A stretch of DNA of 64,000 nucleotides, taken from NCBI GenBank assembly GCA_017474845.1, contig JAFVGS010000054.1, forward strand, positions 1 through 64,000. The letters run 5' to 3'. The notes under the pieces are model-generated. The model did not search any database. It saw only the letters and a list, made by a program, of their open reading frames with translations, and was not told the DNA's origin. Numbering within the stretch: the first letter of the stretch is position 1; the number at the start of each line of letters is the position of its first letter. The stretch comes from Prevotella sp. GTDB taxonomy: Bacteria > Bacteroidota > Bacteroidia > Bacteroidales > Bacteroidaceae. Shown piece after piece: positions 35,043 to 44,811 of the stretch. Position numbers and translations under genes: made by a program.

Positions 35043-37258
35043 GATCCAATGGTCAGTTTCTCACCGTCGATTCCTACCTTGACCTCGCCGCCCTGTTTCA
35101 GACTGCCGAAAAGTATCTCCCGCATCAGCAGGGGTTTCAGCCGCTGGGCGATGACACGATCCATCTCGCGGGCGCCGTACTCACGAGTGAAGCCCTCCTT
35201 CAGCAGCTGTGCGAAGGCCTCGTCTGTGAGGTTCATCGTCACCTGCTTGGCGGTCAGCTTCTCCTGCAGTTCTCCGAGTTTCTTGCGCAGGATCAGCGTC
35301 GCCATCTGTTCGTCCATATCGTTGAACACTACCGTGCCGCTGAGGCGGTTGATGAATTCTGGCTTGAACGTCTTCTTCACCTGTTTCAGCATCGCTTCGC
35401 CACGCGACACCTTGCCCGTGAATCCGATGTTAGCCTGTGCTGCGAACTGCGCTCCGGCGTTGGAGGTCATGATGAGGATCACGTTGCGGAAGTCGGCCTT
35501 GCGGCCCTTGTTGTCCGTCAGTCGTGCATAGTCCATCACCTGCAGAAGGATGTTGTAGATGTCCTGATGGGCCTTCTCTATCTCGTCGAGCAGTAGCACG
35601 CAATTGGGTGTCTTTCGGATAGCGTCCGTCAGCAGGCCACCGTCTTCATAGCCCACATAGCCCGCCGGCGAACCGATCAGCTTCGCTACTGTGTGCTTCT
35701 CGGTGTACTCGCTCATATCGAAGCGCTGCAGGGTGATGCCCAACTCCTTCGCCAGCACTCGTGCCACCTCCGTCTTGCCGACGCCAGTAGGCCCTACGAA
35801 CAGCAGTGAGGCTAACGGTTTGTTGTCATCAAGCAGACCAGCCTTCGACAGCTGTACCGCCTCTACCACCTGTTGGATGGCATCTTCCTGACCGTAGATT
35901 TTCGCGAGCAGTCTCGGTGCCAGCGTTTCTAATTGGCTGTTGTCCTCGTCTTCCTTCATCGCCAGCGCATCCACCTTGCACGTCTTTGCCAGAACCTCGG
36001 CGATTTCTGCTTTTGAAACTATATGTACATTATGCATTGTGCATTGTGCATTGGCTGCTGCTCCGGCCTCGTCGATGAGATCTATCGCCTTGTCTGGCAG
36101 GAAACGGTCGTTCACGAACTTATAGCTTGCATCCACCGCGTAGTCGAGGGCAGGCTCTTCGTAGGTCACCCCGTGGAACTGCTCATACTGCTCCCTCAGC
36201 TGTCTCACGATATGCTTCGTCTCCTCAGGCGTCGGCTCAGGGATGTCTATCTGTTGGAAACGCCTCACTAGTCCCTTAGAGCGCGAGAAATGACGGTTGT
36301 ATTCCTCATAGGTGGTCGAGCCGATGAACCGGATGTTGCCCGACTCCAGGTACGGTTTCAGCATGTTCGATGCGTCCATCGATCCCTCGCCCGTCGCTCC
36401 GGCACCCACCAGTGTGTGTATCTCGTCGATGTAGACGATGTTCTTATGGCTTTCCTCCTGTATGCCGTCCATGATCTGCTTGATGCGGTTCTCGAAGTCG
36501 CCGCGATACTGCGTGCCAGCCAGCAGCGTGCCGATGTCGAGCTGGTAGATGCGGCTGCCCTTCAGGCGCTCGGGCACTTGTCCTTCCTGAATCATCCTCG
36601 CCAGTCCCCACACGAGGGCGGTCTTGCCCACGCCGGGCTCACCCACGTGCAGCGGATTGTTCTTGTCGCGTCGGCAGAGCACCTGGATAGTTCGTTCCAG
36701 TTCCTGTTCACGGCCTATCAGCGGGTTGTGCTGCTGGTAGAGGTCGTTCATGCAGGTCACCAGCCGTCGCCAGGCTGATTCGTGCTGTCCTTCGCCCGTG
36801 TCTTCTTCAAGATGGTCGTCAAACTCATAGAAGCCGATTAACTGACTCATAAAGTCACTTTCCCTATCGCCCAAAGCCTCTTTCAGCAGATAGCATGCCC
36901 ATGACTCCTTCAGGCTTAGGATGCCCATCACGAGGTGAGGCAGGTCGAGTGCCTTTGCGCTGCTGTTCACAACCTGCTGGCAAGCAAACTCGATGACTTG
37001 TCCCATCTGTACCGATGCCTCAGGTTCGTACTCTTTGTCTTCAGGTATCGTCTCGACGTCCTCCAGCTTCTCCTCGAGCCGCTCCACGAAATTATCTATC
37101 GGATAGAATATATTGAGCGCCCTGTTGAAGTTGAACTCGTCTGTCAGTACGAACAACAAGTGTTCGGGCATCACGAACACGTGTCTGTACTCCTTACAGC
37201 ACGCCATCGTTTCTTGCAGCGCCTTTGCCGCCCGGTCTGTCTGTTTTATCTCAGCCAT
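35039..37258 (-). CDS. clpA: ATP-dependent Clp protease ATP-binding subunit ClpA
   Basis: A 739-residue two-ring AAA+ unfoldase that feeds substrates to ClpP. N-domain 1 to about 145, D1 with Walker A GEPGVGKT (206-213), D2 with GPTGVGKT (near 490). The long coiled M-domain of ClpB is absent, which with the adjacent clpS marks it as ClpA. Residues about 403-412 ([10 protein letters not shown]) are encoded by a 4 x 7 tandem array, an addition near the D1-D2 boundary. The start at 37258 ([10 protein letters not shown]) is preferred over a basic 19-residue extension encoded by repeat sequence. Confidence 0.93.
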   Translation of the reverse strand: MAEIKQTDRAAKALQETMACCKEYRHVFVMPEHLLFVLTDEFNFNRALNIFYPIDNFVERLEEKLEDVETIPEDKEYEPEASVQMGQVIEFACQQVVNSSAKALDLPHLVMGILSLKESWACYLLKEALGDRESDFMSQLIGFYEFDDHLEEDTGEGQHESAWRRLVTCMNDLYQQHNPLIGREQELERTIQVLCRRDKNNPLHVGEPGVGKTALVWGLARMIQEGQVPERLKGSRIYQLDIGTLLAGTQYRGDFENRIKQIMDGIQEESHKNIVYIDEIHTLVGAGATGEGSMDASNMLKPYLESGNIRFIGSTTYEEYNRHFSRSKGLVRRFQQIDIPEPTPEETKHIVRQLREQYEQFHGVTYEEPALDYAVDASYKFVNDRFLPDKAIDLIDEAGAAANAQCTMHNVHIVSKAEIAEVLAKTCKVDALAMKEDEDNSQLETLAPRLLAKIYGQEDAIQQVVEAVQLSKAGLLDDNKPLASLLFVGPTGVGKTEVARVLAKELGITLQRFDMSEYTEKHTVAKLIGSPAGYVGYEDGGLLTDAIRKTPNCVLLLDEIEKAHQDIYNILLQVMDYARLTDNKGRKADFRNVILIMTSNAGAQFAAQANIGFTGKVSRGEAMLKQVKKTFKPEFINRLSGTVVFNDMDEQMATLILRKKLGELQEKLTAKQVTMNLTDEAFAQLLKEGFTREYGAREMDRVIAQRLKPLLMREILFGSLKQGGEVKVGIDGEKLTIGS
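36024..36051 (-). repeat. 4 x 7-base tandem array inside clpA
   Basis: Heptamers of the form TGTGCAT (first two TGTACAT and TATGCAT) on the plus strand, read in frame within clpA. Confidence 0.8.
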
Positions 37259-37267
37259 TTCTTTTCT

Positions 37268-37294
37268 TTTAACTCTGTGTAATCTGTGGCTCTT
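37268..37294 (+). repeat. 3 x 9-base array between clpS and clpA
   Basis: Nonamers TTTAACTCT, GTGTAATCT and GTGGCTCTT, ending one base before the clpS stop codon at 37296. Same family as 28524 and 54459. Confidence 0.7.
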
Positions 37295-37295
37295 T

Positions 37296-37604
37296 TCACT
37301 CTTTTTCCGGCTCAACGGTCAGTCTCAGCGGGAATCCTGCCTCGCGGGCCATACCCGTCGCCTTCCTCACCTTTGATACTGCCACATCGTAACTGTAGAT
37401 ACCCACTACCGCCTTGTCCGAGTGGTGCACCTGCAGCATCAGCTTCTCAGCCTCTGCCTCGCTCTTCAGAAACACCTGTACCAGTATCTTCACCACGAAC
37501 TCCATCGTCGTGAAGTCGTCGTTGTAGATGGTCACCTTATAGCGTCTCGGCTCCTTGAGGTCTGTCCATTGCCGTTCCCGCGTTGCTGATTGTTCCTTTG
37601 CCAT
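37296..37604 (-). CDS. clpS: ATP-dependent Clp protease adaptor ClpS
   Basis: A 102-residue N-recognin. The conserved fold is visible: YKVTIYNDDFTTMEFVV (the NDD substrate-pocket region), then LQVHHSDKAVVGIYSYDVA (the His and Val gate and ClpA-binding parts). It delivers proteins bearing N-terminal Leu, Phe, Tyr or Trp to ClpA. It lies three bases downstream of aat. Confidence 0.94.
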   Translation of the reverse strand: MAKEQSATRERQWTDLKEPRRYKVTIYNDDFTTMEFVVKILVQVFLKSEAEAEKLMLQVHHSDKAVVGIYSYDVAVSKVRKATGMAREAGFPLRLTVEPEKE

Positions 37605-37607
37605 AGT

Positions 37608-38258
37608 TCACCTTTTAATAATACTGATATACTCCTCGTAGGAGATGTGTCTGCCGCCCATCGTGCGCAGGTGGGGTGTTTCAAACTGACAGTCGATGAG
37701 CTTGCCGCCCAACGCTCCGAACATGCGTGCCAGATGGATCAGTGCCAGCTTCGACGCACTCGGCACAAGCGAGAACATGCTCTCGCCGAAGAAGCTCGCA
37801 CCGAGGTTCACGCCGTAGAGGCCGCCCACCAGCCGGTCTTCCTGCCACACCTCCACGCTGGCGGCAAAGCCCTGCCTGTGCAGCTCGGTATATGCCTGGA
37901 TGATGTCGGGTCCCAGCCAGGCGCCATCCTCCTCGATGCGGTCTTGGGCGGTGGAGCAACCATGTATCACACCTTCGAAATCCATATTGACTGTCGTTCT
38001 CAGCGAGTGCTTCTTGATCAGCTGACGCATCGAGTGGCTCACGTGGATCTCATCAGGGAAGATGACGAACCGCTGCAGCGGACAATACCACCACGGCTCA
38101 TTTTGGTCTCGGAACGAGAACCAGGGGAAGAATCCGTTGGAGTAGGCGAGTAACAGCCTGTCTACGCTGAGATCACCCCCCACCGCCACCAGTCCGTCTT
38201 CCTCACCCAGATGCGGGTCAGGAAACCACAGCCGATTGTCCAACTGAAACACTGACAT
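37608..38258 (-). CDS. aat: leucyl/phenylalanyl-tRNA-protein transferase
   Basis: 216 residues. Adds Leu or Phe to proteins with N-terminal Arg or Lys, creating the degron read by ClpS. Family signatures: WFPDPHLGEEDGLVAVGGDL near the start, YSNGFFPWF, WWYCPLQRFVIFP, AWLGPDIIQAYTELHRQGFA, and GLYGVNLGASFFGESMFS. The start at 38258 (MSVFQLDNRLWFP) is used; the longer frame crosses the -7 box TAACTTTG (38276-38283). First gene of aat-clpS-clpA-phosphatase. Confidence 0.95.
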   Translation of the reverse strand: MSVFQLDNRLWFPDPHLGEEDGLVAVGGDLSVDRLLLAYSNGFFPWFSFRDQNEPWWYCPLQRFVIFPDEIHVSHSMRQLIKKHSLRTTVNMDFEGVIHGCSTAQDRIEEDGAWLGPDIIQAYTELHRQGFAASVEVWQEDRLVGGLYGVNLGASFFGESMFSLVPSASKLALIHLARMFGALGGKLIDCQFETPHLRTMGGRHISYEEYISIIKR

Positions 38259-38403
38259 ATTTACTTTTTCTGCTGCAAAGTTACGATATTTTGCCGAAAG
38301 TGCCGCTGCGGGCAATCTTAAATTCATTTAAATCCGCCACAAAAATGGTAATTATTCTCGGAAAAGTCATTAACTTTGTGGCGACTATTGAACATTATTT
38401 AAT

Positions 38404-39675
38404 ATGAAAAGGAACTTAACCATTGTGATGCTCCTCTTCGTGGCCCTGACTACCTGGGCGCAGGGAAGCACCGCACTCGACCAACTGAAGGCCGACCCGA
38501 AGAAATCGTACGGAACAGACTATCCGTACTTGTTTGCCACCCCCAAGCTGACGAAGGCACCGAAGGGCTATAAGCCGTTCTACATCAGCCACTACGGCCG
38601 TCACGGCTCGCGCTACTATTGGAATGCGCTGCTCTATCAGGAGATGGCCAACCTGCTGACGACGGCCCACGACCGCCATCAGCTGACTCAGGAGGGCGAG
38701 GCCTTCTACGGACGCTTCATGGCAGCGAAGGATGAGTTGCAGACGGGTGTGAGCGAACTCTCCAACCTCGGTTGGGAACAGCACCAGCGCATTGCCCGGA
38801 CGATGTACAACAACTTCCCCGAGGTGTATAAGAAGGGCGGCAACGTGTTGGCCATCGCCTCGCTGTCGGGTCGCTGCGTGCTGAGTATGTCGGCTTTCTG
38901 CCAGGAACTCGTACAGTGCAATCCGGCAATCGAGATCCGTGAGCAGTCATCGCGATTCACCCTCGACGGCGTTGTGCCTACAGACCGCCAGAACCCCGTG
39001 AAACACAATTTCCCCAAGTCTACGCCGAAGTTCGAGAAGAACAGGGATAAGTTCGTCTACAACGACAACCTGCGTGACAAGGCTATCGCCCGCGTGTTCA
39101 CCAGCACCGACTCGCTGCCAGGCAAAATGCACCACATCAGCAGCAACCTCATCAACCTCTACACCTCGCTGCCCAGCATCGGACACGAAGGGATGATGGG
39201 CAATATCATCACCGACGAGGATATGGTAGACCAGTGGGAACTCTCCAACCTCGGCTCGTACTCCTGGGTGTTCGGCCCGCAGAACGACATGATTCCCATC
39301 CTGCAGGACATTATCAAGAAAGCCTCCGACGTGATTGAGGGCCGTACGGACCGCGTCTCAGACCTGCGTTTCGGTCACGATACCTGCATCGGTCCGCTCA
39401 CCGTGCTGATGGGCATCAACGGCGCCGACAAGGATCCTGAAGACCCCTACGAGGTGAAGAACATCTACCAGAACTGGCAGACGTGTAAGGCGTCGAACCT
39501 TCAACTGGTGTTCTACCGCAGCAAGCGTGCATCGGACGACATCCTCTTGAAGGCTCTGCTCAATGGCTCTGAGGTCTCGCTACCCGTACCCACCGACAAC
39601 TATCCTTATTACAAGTGGTCGGACTTCAAACAGTATTACCTGAATAAAATCGCTGCAATACCAACGGAGAAATGA
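38404..39675 (+). CDS. exported histidine acid phosphatase (phytase/MINPP-like)
   Basis: 423 residues with a signal peptide (1-20, ending TTWAQ). Clade 2 histidine phosphatase: phosphate loop RHGSR (66-70, catalytic His67) and proton-donor motif GHDTC near residue 324. The HD (not HAE) proton donor points to a histidine acid phosphatase/phytase. Likely releases phosphate from inositol phosphates or similar esters in the periplasm. A -7 box TAACTTTG is at 38371-38378. It overlaps the next gene by four bases (ATGA). Confidence 0.88.
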   Translation: MKRNLTIVMLLFVALTTWAQGSTALDQLKADPKKSYGTDYPYLFATPKLTKAPKGYKPFYISHYGRHGSRYYWNALLYQEMANLLTTAHDRHQLTQEGEAFYGRFMAAKDELQTGVSELSNLGWEQHQRIARTMYNNFPEVYKKGGNVLAIASLSGRCVLSMSAFCQELVQCNPAIEIREQSSRFTLDGVVPTDRQNPVKHNFPKSTPKFEKNRDKFVYNDNLRDKAIARVFTSTDSLPGKMHHISSNLINLYTSLPSIGHEGMMGNIITDEDMVDQWELSNLGSYSWVFGPQNDMIPILQDIIKKASDVIEGRTDRVSDLRFGHDTCIGPLTVLMGINGADKDPEDPYEVKNIYQNWQTCKASNLQLVFYRSKRASDDILLKALLNGSEVSLPVPTDNYPYYKWSDFKQYYLNKIAAIPTEK

Positions 39676-40952
39676 ACGACGAAGGAATTAAAATGTATGA
39701 GTTGGCAGGGAGGCTGTTCCCCATCTGCCGCAGCATCACCGGCGACGGGTTCCGGCAGTCGCTGGATATCGTCCGTGAACAGGTGCCAGAGATGGTGGTG
39801 CATGAGGTGCCGTCGGGTACAGAGGTGTTCGACTGGACGGTGCCCCGCGAGTGGAACATCCGAGGTGGCTGGATCAGGAACATGAAGGATGAGACGATCA
39901 TCGACTTCCGCGACAGCAACCTCCATGTGCTTGGCTATTCCGTTCCCATCCACAAGACGGTGAGCCGCGAGGATCTGCTGGAACATGTCTACACGCAGCC
40001 AGATCAGCCCGACTGGATTCCCTACGTCACCTCTTATTATAAGGAGCGCTGGGGATTTTGTATGAGCGAGCGGCAGAAGGAGCGCCTCACCGACGACGAG
40101 TATGAGGTCTGTATCGACAGCACCCTCGAGGATGGTTCGCTCACCTACGGAGAATTGATTCTGCCTGGTGAGACCAAAGACGAGATATTCTTCTCCACCT
40201 ACCTCTGCCATCCCTCGATGGCGAACAACGAACTCTCGGGACCCTGCCTCATGACCGCCATCATCCGCTATGTCAAGAGCCTGCCACAGCGACGTTACAC
40301 CTACCGCTTTATCATCATCCCTGAGACCATCGGATCCATCACTTATCTGAGCCGTAACCTCGCAGAGATGCAGGCACATGTGAAGGCCGGCTTCGTGCTG
40401 AGCTGCGTCGGCGACAACCGTACCTACTCGATGGTGTCGACGAAATACGAAGACACGCTGGCCGACCGCGTGCTACGCAATGTGCTCCACTACCACTATC
40501 CCGACTACATCTGCTACTCATTCATGAAGCGCGCCTCCGACGAACGCCAGTACGGCTCCGCAGGTGTCGGACTGCCTGTCTGTGCCTTCTGCCGCAGCAA
40601 GTATCATGAGTTCCCGGAATACCACACCTCTGCCGACAACATGGACTTCATCAGTCCCGAGGGCCTGCTGGGCTCCTACGACGTGATGGTGCAGGTGATT
40701 GACGCCCTCGAGCACAACCGCCACTACGTGATGACCTGTCCTTGCGAACCCCAGTTGGGCAAGCGAGGACTCTATCCCACCATCAGTCAGAAGGGTACCT
40801 ACGACGCCGCCCGTGCAATGCAGCACTTCACCGCCTATGCCGACGGCCGTAACGACCTCATCGCCATCAGCGACATCATCGGTGTACCTGTTCAGAGGCT
40901 TATCCCCATCGTGCAGAAACTGTTGGAGCATCATCTCATCACCTTTGATTGA
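39672..40952 (+). CDS. DUF4910/aminopeptidase-like protein
   Basis: 426 residues of the DUF4910 'aminopeptidase-like' family (M28-related fold plus a C-terminal winged-helix-like part). Likely metal-binding elements: STYLCHPSMANNELSG (His, Asn), PETIGSI and EFPEYHTSADNMDF (His, Asp). No signal peptide. The substrate is unknown; some relatives sit in glycan or natural-product clusters. Translationally coupled to the phosphatase upstream. Confidence 0.8.
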   Translation: MNDEGIKMYELAGRLFPICRSITGDGFRQSLDIVREQVPEMVVHEVPSGTEVFDWTVPREWNIRGGWIRNMKDETIIDFRDSNLHVLGYSVPIHKTVSREDLLEHVYTQPDQPDWIPYVTSYYKERWGFCMSERQKERLTDDEYEVCIDSTLEDGSLTYGELILPGETKDEIFFSTYLCHPSMANNELSGPCLMTAIIRYVKSLPQRRYTYRFIIIPETIGSITYLSRNLAEMQAHVKAGFVLSCVGDNRTYSMVSTKYEDTLADRVLRNVLHYHYPDYICYSFMKRASDERQYGSAGVGLPVCAFCRSKYHEFPEYHTSADNMDFISPEGLLGSYDVMVQVIDALEHNRHYVMTCPCEPQLGKRGLYPTISQKGTYDAARAMQHFTAYADGRNDLIAISDIIGVPVQRLIPIVQKLLEHHLITFD

Positions 40953-40963
40953 TCTCTCAGACG

Positions 40964-41698
40964 ATGAAACGTGCGATAGTCATAGGTGCCTCTTCAGGCA
41001 TCGGGCGTGAGGTGGCGCGACTGCTGATTGGTGAGGGTTGGGAGGTTGGTGTGGCTGCCCGAAGGGAGGCGATGCTTAGCGACCTTGGTGCCGCCGCCAC
41101 AGCTTGTATCGACGTCACTGCCGATGATGCTACCCAGCGGCTGCAACAGCTCATCGCCGACCTTGGAGGTATGGATCTTTTCTTCTATGCCTCCGGTATT
41201 GGTCATCAGAACCGCCAGCTGCGCGAGGAGATCGAACTATCCACCATGCAGACCAATGCCTTGGGTTTCACTCGCATGATTGGTGAGTCCTATCGTTACT
41301 TTGCCGCTCGTCAGGAGCAGGGTGGGGAAGAGTCTGTCGACTGGGCTCACATCGCCGCCATCACCTCCATCGCAGGCACTAAGGGTCTCGGTCCAGCACC
41401 CGCCTATTCCGCCACAAAGGCGATGCAGAACGTCTATCTGCAGGCCCTTGAGCAACAGGCCCGTCAGCGAGGTCTCCGCATACGCTTCACAGATATCCGC
41501 CCTGGATTTGTCGACACAGCCTTGCTTGCCGGTGATTTCCGTTATCCCATGATGCTCCGTCCGGAAAGTGTCGCCCGCGACATCGTCAACGCTATCAACT
41601 CCCACGCACATATCCGCGTTATCGACTGGCGTTATCGCATCCTTACCGCTTTTTGGCGCCGTATCCCCCGCTTCATCTGGCGTCGGCTCCGCCTGTAA
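40964..41698 (+). CDS. short-chain dehydrogenase/reductase
   Basis: 244 residues, Rossmann fold. Nucleotide-binding GASSGIGRE (6-14), catalytic AITSIAGTKG...YSATK (Ser, Tyr, Lys), and DIRPGFVDT. The substrate cannot be inferred. The hydrophobic/basic C-terminus (WRRIPRFIWRRLRL) may touch the membrane. The ATG at 40964 is preferred to a TTG five codons upstream. Eleven bases after the aminopeptidase-like gene; convergent with fbp, gap four bases. Confidence 0.87.
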   Translation: MKRAIVIGASSGIGREVARLLIGEGWEVGVAARREAMLSDLGAAATACIDVTADDATQRLQQLIADLGGMDLFFYASGIGHQNRQLREEIELSTMQTNALGFTRMIGESYRYFAARQEQGGEESVDWAHIAAITSIAGTKGLGPAPAYSATKAMQNVYLQALEQQARQRGLRIRFTDIRPGFVDTALLAGDFRYPMMLRPESVARDIVNAINSHAHIRVIDWRYRILTAFWRRIPRFIWRRLRL

Positions 41699-41702
41699 TT
41701 TG

Positions 41703-43685
41703 TCAGCTTCGCTTCTCCTTCAGAATGCCGTGACGATAGGCGTAGAGGAGATTCTTGAGGTCTGCTACCTGGGTACGGAGCTCTTCACCTTTGTCGGTAT
41801 CGGCGACGAGCATACGGTGGGCGGACATCTCTACGATCTGGGTAGTCGACTTGATGTCGGTCTCACGGACGATGGCATCGCGGGCAGAGGTGAACGGCTC
41901 GTGCTGTACGAGCTGGAAGCCGCGTGAGTGGTATACAAGCGTATAGCCGGCGATACCTGTCTCGTTGTGATAGGCTTCAGAGAAGCCGCCGTCGATAACC
42001 ATCAGCCGTCCGCCGGCCTTGATGGGGTTCTCGCCCTTGGACGCATGTACGGGCACGTGGCCGTTGATGATGTGTCGGTTCTCGCCCTTCACCTCGAAGG
42101 CGTCGAGGATGCGGTCACAGATTTCGGCAGAGTCGCGTAGTTTGAAATAATTGCCTTTCTCCTCCTTGTAGGTCTCCTTGTCTTTGAGGAAATAACGCTC
42201 AAAGGTAGCCATCTTCGACTTGTCGAACAGTGGGGAGTCCTTGCCGCACCAGAGGTAGAGGAAGTAGTCGCGGGCATAGTCGCGCGGGAACACCTGTAAC
42301 TCTTTATCGGCACTCGACTCAAAGGCAGCGCGGATCATCATGCCGATATTGTGCATGAGGGCCTTACCGCTGTAACGGTGGCCGGGGAATATCTCGACTT
42401 CCTTGAGCGAACAGTCATCGTTGAGCGGGATGGAAGCGTGGAAGAGGAGATTGGAGTTGGTGACGGTGTACATGCACCCGTGAGAGAGTAGCGTGCGGAT
42501 GTGCTTGTGCAGCTTCTCGGAGATGCGGAAGGAGTGGTGTAGTTTGTCGATGAGATCCTTCTCCTCAGCGGTGAGGGTGTTGGGCGAAGCGGGATTGACG
42601 GTGGGGAAGTGGTAACTCTTCATCTCATAGTTCTTACCGTCGAGACGGCAAAGTCCATGCTCATAGTCGATATGCTCCAGCAGACAGCGGTCGTCCATCT
42701 GCCATTCGGGATGCCGGCGGAAGATCTTTGCCTCCTCCTTGAACTGGATGACGGCGATGGCCTTGTGCATACGGGCTGTCAGCAGGAGTGTCTTCTCGTC
42801 GAGCTGCTGGTTGTCGTCGAGCACCTTGGGGATGAACTCCTCACAGGGGTCGTCGCCGTAGGTGTCGAGTGCGAAGGTGGCCAAGGGCACGAGGTTGATG
42901 CCGTACTCCTCGATGGTGGCGAGGTTGGCATAGCGCAGACAGAGTCGGAGCACGTTGCAGATACAGGCGTTGTTACCAGCGGAGGCTCCCATCCAGAGGA
43001 TATCGTGATTGCCCCACTGGATGTCCCACGAGTGATACTGTCGCAACGTGTCCATGATCTTATGGGCACCCGGTCCTCGGTCGTAGATATCGCCCAGGAT
43101 ATGCAGCTGGTCGATGGCCAGGCGCTGGATAACGTTGCAGATGGCGACGATGAAGTCATCGGCGCGACCTGTGGAGATGATGGTATTGACGATGACACTG
43201 ACGTAGGCGGCCTTGTCGTTATCACCCAGACTCTCGTGGAGCAGTTCCTCGATGATATAGGAGAAGTCGGGCGGGAGTGACTTGCGCACCTTCGAACGGG
43301 TGTACTTCGACGATACATCGCGACACACCTTCACCAGCTGGTGGATGGTGATGCGATACCAGTCGTCGAGGTCCTGCTCCTGCGCCTTGATGAGCTCAAG
43401 CTTCTGCTCAGGATAGTAGATGAGCGTGCAGAGTTCCTTCTTCTCCGACTCGCGGATGTCGTTGCCGAAGAGCTCGTTCACCTTACGCTTGATGTTGCCG
43501 GAGGCGTTTTTCAGCACATGCTGGAAAGCCTCGCTCTCACCATGGAGGTCGGCGAGGAAGTGCTCTGTTCCCTTGGGCAGGTTCATGATGGCCTCGAGGT
43601 TGATGATCTCAGTAGCGGCTTCTGCGATGTTGGGGAACGACTGCGAGAGCAGCTGCAGGTAGTGCATGTCAGTATTCATATCCAT
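41703..43685 (-). CDS. fbp: fructose-1,6-bisphosphatase, class III
   Basis: A gluconeogenic phosphatase of 660 residues, the class III (Firmicutes/Bacteroidetes) type with a calcineurin-like metal centre: FLADLHGES, HILGDIYDRGPG, WDIQWGNHDILWMGA and NGHVPVHASKGE supply the metal ligands. Start 43685 or 43679, both ATG; the longer frame starts at a TTG inside a tandem array. It closes the long minus-strand block that begins at purU. Confidence 0.94.
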   Translation of the reverse strand: MDMNTDMHYLQLLSQSFPNIAEAATEIINLEAIMNLPKGTEHFLADLHGESEAFQHVLKNASGNIKRKVNELFGNDIRESEKKELCTLIYYPEQKLELIKAQEQDLDDWYRITIHQLVKVCRDVSSKYTRSKVRKSLPPDFSYIIEELLHESLGDNDKAAYVSVIVNTIISTGRADDFIVAICNVIQRLAIDQLHILGDIYDRGPGAHKIMDTLRQYHSWDIQWGNHDILWMGASAGNNACICNVLRLCLRYANLATIEEYGINLVPLATFALDTYGDDPCEEFIPKVLDDNQQLDEKTLLLTARMHKAIAVIQFKEEAKIFRRHPEWQMDDRCLLEHIDYEHGLCRLDGKNYEMKSYHFPTVNPASPNTLTAEEKDLIDKLHHSFRISEKLHKHIRTLLSHGCMYTVTNSNLLFHASIPLNDDCSLKEVEIFPGHRYSGKALMHNIGMMIRAAFESSADKELQVFPRDYARDYFLYLWCGKDSPLFDKSKMATFERYFLKDKETYKEEKGNYFKLRDSAEICDRILDAFEVKGENRHIINGHVPVHASKGENPIKAGGRLMVIDGGFSEAYHNETGIAGYTLVYHSRGFQLVQHEPFTSARDAIVRETDIKSTTQIVEMSAHRMLVADTDKGEELRTQVADLKNLLYAYRHGILKEKRS

Positions 43686-43689
43686 AATC

Positions 43690-43717
43690 TTCAATATTCA
43701 ATGTTCAATCTTCAATG
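43690..43717 (-). repeat. 4 x 7-base array between the GT4-like gene and fbp
   Basis: TTCAATA, TTCAATG, TTCAATC and TTCAATG in succession. The stop codon of the glycosyltransferase gene (TCA at 43705-43707) lies in the third unit; its last residues LNIED are array-encoded. Confidence 0.85.
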
Positions 43718-44769
43718 TTCAGATGGTTGTCAAGTTGTCGGCGAATCTGCCTCGTCAGACGGTTGTCGGCCGGCGACAGCGGCATATAGCCTTCGTCGAG
43801 GGCCGTCTGTTCGTCAAGCACCTGCATCAGCGAACGGGTGAAAGCGGTGAGTTTCTTTTCTTCGAGACGCTCTGCCAGCTGGTCGTCGTCGACGGTATCG
43901 CGATAGAGCTCACGCGTCAGTTCGATGAGATGAAGCAACAGCGGCTGCTGGCGGATCTGATGGATGATACGCATAAGGTAGTCGGTCTCCTTTCCCTTAT
44001 ATTCGCCCACCTTCTCACGGATAGGTCTGGGTGCCTCGTAATGGTCGGGGAAGTAGGCGGCGATACGTGAGGTATCGATGGCTGGTACGTTGAGTCCGAG
44101 GATGCTGATGCCGTAGTCGACGTAGTTGCGGATGTTCTCGTGCTCGGCGTAGAGTAAGAGATGTCGCCAGTTGACTTCCTCGGATGGCAGCACTACGGTC
44201 CAGCGTCGGTCGCCCATAATACCGATCTTGATGATGGCGCGGAGCATTCTGGCTGTTGGCTCGTCCATGAGCTCGAGGGTGTTGGAATCCATCACCTTCT
44301 GATAGACGGCAAAGGTGGCCGTACACATCTCCTGAAGACTGATGGTGTTGGTGGTGACAGCGTTGTGTATCTCCTCCGTGCGACGGTTCCAGCCGAGCTT
44401 CTTGAAGTTGGTGAGTTCGAGCCGTCCTAAGAGGATAACAGCGTATGCTCTGGTGATAAGCTTCTTCTGCAAATAGACGGCGGGCATCTTGTTGTTCTTT
44501 TCCTTCGCCCAGGGCTCCATCTGTCCGTGAAGGGTGAGCACAAGCCGCACGCCTTTGTTGACAGCACTGAGGATAGCGCGGGAGACAGAGACGGAGGGAC
44601 ATCCGTGACAGTGGATAATATCGGGATCCTGTTCCTTCACCGCCCTGTGGATGGCACTCACACTATCGGCCATACCTATCGTCACACTCTGTCGCAGTCC
44701 GTCAGCCAGCATGCTGACATGACAGCTGATGAGCGCTTCGGATTTCGGATAGACAAACAGGACTTTCAT
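43705..44769 (-). CDS. glycosyltransferase (GT4-like N-domain) with unassigned C-terminal half
   Basis: 354 residues. The first half resembles the GT4 acceptor domain: KVLFVYPKSEALISCHVSML, PDIIHCHGCPSVSVSRAIL, VLTLHGQMEPWAKEK, LGRLELTNFKKLGWN. The second half (about 165-354) lacks the usual donor-binding EX7E region and instead has helical, charged sequence (EEVNWRHLLLYAEHENIRNYVDYGI). It may therefore be non-catalytic or a variant. It is paired with a GT2 gene, suggesting surface glycan assembly. Confidence 0.65.
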   Translation of the reverse strand: MKVLFVYPKSEALISCHVSMLADGLRQSVTIGMADSVSAIHRAVKEQDPDIIHCHGCPSVSVSRAILSAVNKGVRLVLTLHGQMEPWAKEKNNKMPAVYLQKKLITRAYAVILLGRLELTNFKKLGWNRRTEEIHNAVTTNTISLQEMCTATFAVYQKVMDSNTLELMDEPTARMLRAIIKIGIMGDRRWTVVLPSEEVNWRHLLLYAEHENIRNYVDYGISILGLNVPAIDTSRIAAYFPDHYEAPRPIREKVGEYKGKETDYLMRIIHQIRQQPLLLHLIELTRELYRDTVDDDQLAERLEEKKLTAFTRSLMQVLDEQTALDEGYMPLSPADNRLTRQIRRQLDNHLNIED

Positions 44770-44783
44770 AAGCAAATCGGTAG

Positions 44784-44811
44784 TCAGGAGACAGGAGTCA
44801 GGAGTCAGTTG
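44784..44811 (-). repeat. 4 x 7-base array at the GT2 3' end
   Basis: Units TCAGGAG, ACAGGAG, TCAGGAG, TCAGTTG. The GT2 stop codon (TCA at 44798-44800) is the start of the third unit. Confidence 0.85.
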
